DNA of 64,000 nt from contig OX243811.1 in assembly GCA_945859605.1 (NCBI GenBank), positions 57,767,266 to 57,831,265 on the forward strand. The letters are read 5' to 3'. Below, piece after piece: positions 58,901 to 64,000 of this stretch (positions are counted from its first letter, which is position 1; each line of letters begins with the position of its first letter). A model generated the notes under the pieces. The model worked only from the letters and a program-made list of their open reading frames with translations. It searched no databases and was not told the origin of the DNA. Source of the DNA: Lumbricus rubellus (taxonomy: Eukaryota > Annelida > Clitellata > Crassiclitellata > Lumbricidae). The translations under genes were made by a program, and so were the position numbers.

Positions 58901-61900
58901 GCGTCTGTGTCAGTTTAACAACTTCACATTAACGAATTGATTGATTCTTCAAATAAGAATGCAGCACCAAAGAAATCGATGAAATAGCAAATTAATTAAT
59001 TTTTAAAAATAAAGAACTACACTTGGCCTTCCATCATTCCTTCACAACATTGATGCAGTATCACTTCAAGATATAATAGCCAGAGAACTCTCCGGCAAAA
59101 GTGAATAATATTCACTTGCAAACAGAAGGCGCATCGCGTAGCATCTTAAGCCAAAGGGACAAGCAGATTCAGAGATGGTCCAACAGTTGAAGAACAGTTC
59201 TTGAATAATCTCTCTGCAAGAAGTGCTGTATAAATTTATACGACATAACCCTGATGTTTCCATTCTACCGTTTAACACAGAAATAACACATTGGCATTTA
59301 AATTAATTTTAATTGACTGGGTGTAGTCAGAGGCCCTGCCCTGTCATTAGGTAATCTTGCTGATAAACTAAAAAAACTAGAGTGAACTGTTATAGGGCGC
59401 AATGTCAGATCAAGTGATGAACGTACTTGTACGCTGATCCACTGTTCATTTCCTCCAGCAGTTCATCCTTCTCGGCCTGGATCGCTTTCCTGGCTCTCTC
59501 CGAAGCAGCGAGGTCCTCCTGCAGTTGCATAACCTCCGCTTCCAGTGACTTGCATCTTCTGTCCTTCTCCTTATTGGCGTTGATGGCCTCGTCTCTAGCG
59601 GCGAGCGCTGCCTCCAATTCATGCTGCATATCCTTCATCTGAGCCTAAAGAAACAAAACAGTAAGCAAACATTGTTATGTAATTTATATAAAATAGCCTG
59701 GTAAAACCAGATTCACAGTATGCCATGTGGTGCCAACTGTCAAATAGGTATCTTGTCTCATGGCACTTGAAATAGCATAGCATCTCTTTGCATAGCCCAC
59801 AAAAGCACTTACGACTGAATGGCTGTTGTTTTCAATGCTATCTCAGCCTGATCAGATGACGATGGCATTCAGTTCCCTCATTCAACTTTATTCAATTCCA
59901 TGTCCATCATAGAATACACCCAGTGTGTCAGTCATCAATTTGTTCGCAGCACAGCCATGGATTTCTTCAATGTTGACCCACAGCATCTCCTATTCAGATT
60001 CTCTGATCTCGGGTACAACATTCCGAGGATTGGTACCACTCAAATTATCAATCCAGTGGTACCACTTATCCACCTTCAGTTTGCTATATATATTTCGTCA
60101 CCTGGTCTTTCGTTCCTTTTCCTGTCCTCCAGTCTTTTTCACTTGCTATGTAATTCTTTGGAGAGTCGAGATACAGCCCAATTTCTAGAAAGCACTTGCT
60201 TAGATCGATAATATTTTACCAACTGTGCTCTCAAGATCTTTAGAAAGCTCTTGTAAAGCAAGAGAACAGGGAGACAGTACCTGAAGTTTCTTGGCCTGCT
60301 TCAGAGCATCATCTTTCAACTTGTTTGCCAGATCCACCTGTTGCTGCATCGCAGCGAAGTCTCCCTCGATCTTCTTTCGAGCAGCAACGGCCGCAGCACG
60401 CTGCCTTCGCTCCTCCTCCAACTCCTGCTCCATGTCACGTAACTGAAATTCAGCAAAATAAAAGTTTGAATACCACAACAGAAGCAACATGAAATGCTGA
60501 CAGAATAAATGTTCATATTAGTTTCTGCATTGCATCAACTAACAAAGTAAACCGTGTGTAAAACTGTATTTGTGAAAACCTCACTTCTTACGTCCGTAAA
60601 TGTCAATAAACAATGGGTAATATTTTGACAAAGAGTGAATGAAATTTCATAGTATAGTTTCCGCAAGTTCTTGGTTTTTACCTGGCGGATGAGAGATCGC
60701 TTTCCTTCCTCTCCCTGTTCTTCTTTCGACAGAAGGTCTCGCTCCATTTGGGTTTTGAGAGCCTGCATGTTCACCTCAAGTCTCAGCCTTGCATCCTCTG
60801 ACACCTGAAGTTCATCTTCCAATTCTTCAATCTGTGTCCGCTGGGCCTCCACCTGTCCCTCAAGCATACGCTTAGCTTTCTCCAGCTCATGAACCTACAG
60901 AAAATCAAACAGAGGCCAATCAAATATCTGGCAATTCAAAACAGATTCAATTGTTTCATTAAATCTGTCATGTCATAAAACTTCACAGATTTCAACTCTG
61001 TTCGCAAACTGATACAAGTCATTCGTAACGGCTTTTAATGGCATTGATTTTCACATAGAACACTCTCAATACTCAAGTTCTACAAACTACATCTTGAAAG
61101 TGGAAATTCATTGCAAGTAGCACGTCCAACAGTTAAAAGGAGTCCATCCTAAGCCATTAAGGCAATTATATTCAGGTTCAGGTTAAACAACACAACTGAT
61201 TAAAAATCGCTCAAATTACTAATACAAGGCAGAAAATATGAAGACACCTTAAAAACCTTACAGACAACTAATTTATTTATTTTATTTTTTTGGTCAACAT
61301 AAAACAACATAGCAAAGATGAAGATACTCATAAAAACTCGTGTTACTCAAAATAAACAGAATTTTAAAAGAACGACTATGGAAGTCAACAAAATATCTTG
61401 AAACGAAGAAACAGTAGCAAATGAACGTACGCTTTTGCCGACATCATCCTTCGACGACATGAGGTCATCAAGTTCACGCATGTTCTGCGTTCGAACTCGT
61501 TCCGACTCCTTCAGACGATCCTGAAGTTCATCCATGCCACGAGTCAAGCTCAGAATCTTCGTCTCCCTTTCACGACCCTCACGCTCAATCAGGTCTTTCT
61601 CCGCCTGCAATCTGACAACAAAACAAAACAGGTTTAGTTCCTTGACGTCTATGTAACCTCTTTGAATTTCGATGCACAAGGAGGAACGCTATGCTGGTTA
61701 ATTTATTCCTTTGCACGCCAGAATCTTACATTCCTTGTTTGGGTATGTCAAATACTTCTCATATTTTGGTCCATTTCACCCTTAATCGTAAAATGCTGTA
61801 TCATCAATCACTGAGAAACAAAATCACAAAGATCAAACTCCAGAAAACAAGATCTCAAAAAGAAAACTCAAACATCAGTCATCGAGTAGCAGCTTGTTAC

Positions 61901-64000
61901 CTTTCTGAGATAGCTTTCTCTTCAGCGAGACTTTGGTCGAACTTCTTCTGCTTCTTATCGATGGCCTGGAATTTCGTTCGCTCGTTCTCCAAAGCCACAA
62001 TCGCATCATCCACCTAATCCAACACACACACATACACACAATCAGTATTCGTCATAGACTTTTATCATTTCATAGATGAAACATTATATAAGGAACACAC
62101 ACATAGTTACGTGGTGATAAAAACACACTGATATCAACCATAGCATGGAATACGCAGAGAAAAATCGTAACCAATAATGGAAAAGTGGACAACTCCATGA
62201 ATGTGCCACAGCTCCTAATAAAAAAAATGCACAGCACCTAATACAAAAATGACAGGCTAATTAAAATTAAAAGACTTGATGTAATAAATAAAAGAAATGA
62301 GGAGAATGTTCAGAGAAGACCGAAAGAAGATAGAAAACAAGAAAATGTGAATCAAACTGATTCCTTTCAAGATGTTTTTCACCAACCTCTGACTGGAGCT
62401 TCTTTTTTGATTTGTTCAATTTGTCGTTATCGTCTGTCAGAGCACGAATTCTTTCTTGCAAGGCTTCAATATCTCGTGCCATCTTCTTCCTAGTATCGTC
62501 AAAGCTCTCTGACAATCCAGCACTTTCTTCTAACCTCTTCTTGTGGTCAGCAAGCTAAGAAACAAAACAGACATCATTAATTCTTCAGTTATGGATAAAC
62601 AGCTAATGTCAGCTATGGATAAATCATTTTCCTATGTCTGTTGTGGGAAACATTCGTCTATTAAACAAATATAATAATCACAAGGCACACAAATACTGAA
62701 ACATACACTTTGTTGAGGACGTAAACTGATGAGATGTAAAGGTATAGTTCTTGACCAGACCTAGGAGATTTTGTTAAATCTGCGAAGACCACAGTCTGAG
62801 AAGTCCGACCAAAAAATTAAAGTTTACTGAAGGGAAAATATCACACCATCAACTAAAGCAGCACACTTCCAGCACGATTGAATGGCTCTTAAACATAAAA
62901 AATGACAGAAGAAATGCAGACAATTCTTAAAAGAACCTTTCAAGAGAAACAGAGTAAAACTAACCTGTGCTGCCATAGTGACAATCTTCAACTCCAGAGC
63001 CTTGCGTGCTTCCTCCTCTTCCTCTGCTCGATCAGTGGCATTGTTTGCCTGTTCCTCGGCCTGCCGCAGTCTCGTCTGCGCTGCCAACTTCTGCTTTGTC
63101 TCCTCCTTCAGGTTATCCTGCAGCTCAGCCACACTCTGATCCAGTGCTGCCTTTGCCTTGTCAAGAGCAGCGGCTCTCGCTTCGGCCTTTTCACACTGAC
63201 CAAGGATCGACTCCAACTCGACCTAACAACACAAAACATTATTTACAAAAATAATAATTACTTGCACTCACGATTAGTGCAAAGACAAATGATTCAAATA
63301 TACCACAAATCAAGTAAATTTGTTTTATCAGTGAAAGATGTTAAACACTTTATTCTCAGGGTCGTCTTTACCAGCCATCAATGACAAAGCTCTGCTCACA
63401 TTGGTTTCATTTTTGTTTCCATTTATGTGCTTCGAGATTTATCCATTTTAAAATAAACAAACATATCTGATTATTACAATAAAACTGAGAATAAAAAATG
63501 AAGCAACAAGCCTGTAGAAATAGTTTACGCTGAGATGACATCACACTAAAATTGACACATCTCCTGATTTATGAAAGCAAAAAAGACGAAGAAGAGCAAA
63601 GACCTGGAGCTTTGAAGTCTTTTCAGTCACATCGCCTTTGGTTCGCTCCACGTCAGTCAAGCGTGCCGTCAAATCCAACAACTGCTGCTCCGTCTGCTTC
63701 CTCTTGCGCTCTGCCTCCTGACGAGCCGTGCTCAGCTGCTTGATCTCGTTCGCTAAGTCTGCGTTCTCAGATTCCAACGTCTGCTTCGACTTTTCAAACG
63801 CAGCTTTTGCCTACAAACCACAAAATTTAAATACATTAATTATTTAGATAATTTATTATTTGTTTGAGATGTTATTCATTATAAATAAATTATATTTAAC
63901 TATTTCAATCTATTTGTTTTAATTATTTGTTTATTTAAAGCAAGTATAATTTAAGCAAAATCAGTAGATCTGAAACAGAACTGTAGATGTATGCTCGCTA
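55922..64000 (-). CDS. Non-muscle myosin II heavy chain, C-terminal rod, 754 aa, 5' end off window
   Basis: The rod forms a parallel coiled coil and assembles bipolar filaments for cortical contraction and cytokinesis. Exons in coding order: 63810-63604, 63222-62965, 62554-62387, 62013-61901, 61611-61431, 60894-60682, 60442-60281, 59644-59427, 58716-58593, 58215-58007, 57323-57215, 56781-56579, 56021-55922. All 13 join in phase with GT-AG introns. The sequence is continuous heptad coiled coil (for example [20 protein letters not shown]). Typical blocks are [49 protein letters not shown] and [18 protein letters not shown]. The end is a short non-helical tailpiece ([20 protein letters not shown]), rich in acidic residues and Ser/Thr like the phosphorylated tails of non-muscle myosins, with the stop at 55922-55924. 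Motor and neck lie beyond the right edge. Non-muscle rather than striated type is inferred from the tailpiece. Confidence 0.95.
58395..58520. repeat. Dispersed repeat fragment
   Basis: The core acattccagaccactgggcc-aaccacagacaaggc matches the core of 36345-36670. It lies in a myosin intron, degraded. Confidence 0.4.

Overview
This is a 64 kb piece of an intron-rich animal genome. It is probably an invertebrate, because the introns are mostly a few hundred bases, the intergenic gaps are short, the DNA is AT-rich, and animal-specific genes are present (furin, IFT81, CREBL2, non-muscle myosin II). I cannot name the species. All gene models were read by hand from splice sites with phase checks; no search was run.

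Layout: (1) 71-8299, + strand, the 3' two thirds of a furin-type proprotein convertase (9 exons; the first exons lie off the left edge). (2) 11889-13333, - strand, a complete three-exon CREBL2-type bZIP gene of 120 aa. (3) 14890-23792, - strand, complete IFT81 (14 coding exons, 682 aa). (4) 26552-32343, + strand, a membrane-anchored short-chain dehydrogenase of the retinol/steroid (SDR9C-like) type, 330 aa, whose first intron holds a decayed 2.6 kb hAT transposon and a 491 bp MITE. (5) 32485-53598, - strand, a KDEL-bearing protein disulfide isomerase, 518 aa, with an odd first active site (CKHC). (6) 55922-64000, - strand, the last 754 codons of a non-muscle myosin II heavy chain rod, running off the right edge.

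The 15.5 kb first intron of the PDI gene is a transposon harbour. It contains a 773 bp Tc1/mariner-like inverted-repeat element, an intact 614-aa piggyBac-type ORF with substituted catalytic positions, a 148 bp hAT-like MITE with a perfect 8 bp target duplication, and a 256 bp hAT MITE (8 bp target duplication) into which a 10.5 kb LTR retrotransposon has inserted (4 bp target duplication). The retrotransposon is the most unusual object here. Its two 2454 bp LTRs have the same length and look identical. It carries only a Gag ORF (about 1097 aa, three CCHC-type knuckles), and the first 306 Gag codons lie inside the 5' LTR, so the reading frame runs through the putative primer binding site. No protease, reverse transcriptase or integrase is visible, so it should be non-autonomous and mobilised by a partner.

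The divergent 5' ends of IFT81 and the dehydrogenase lie in two inverted copies of the same sequence, with strong palindromes nearby. The dehydrogenase and PDI genes meet tail to tail with 141 bp between stop codons. The host genes are otherwise unrelated: secretory proteolysis, transcription, cilium assembly, lipid/retinoid redox, ER folding and cytoskeleton.
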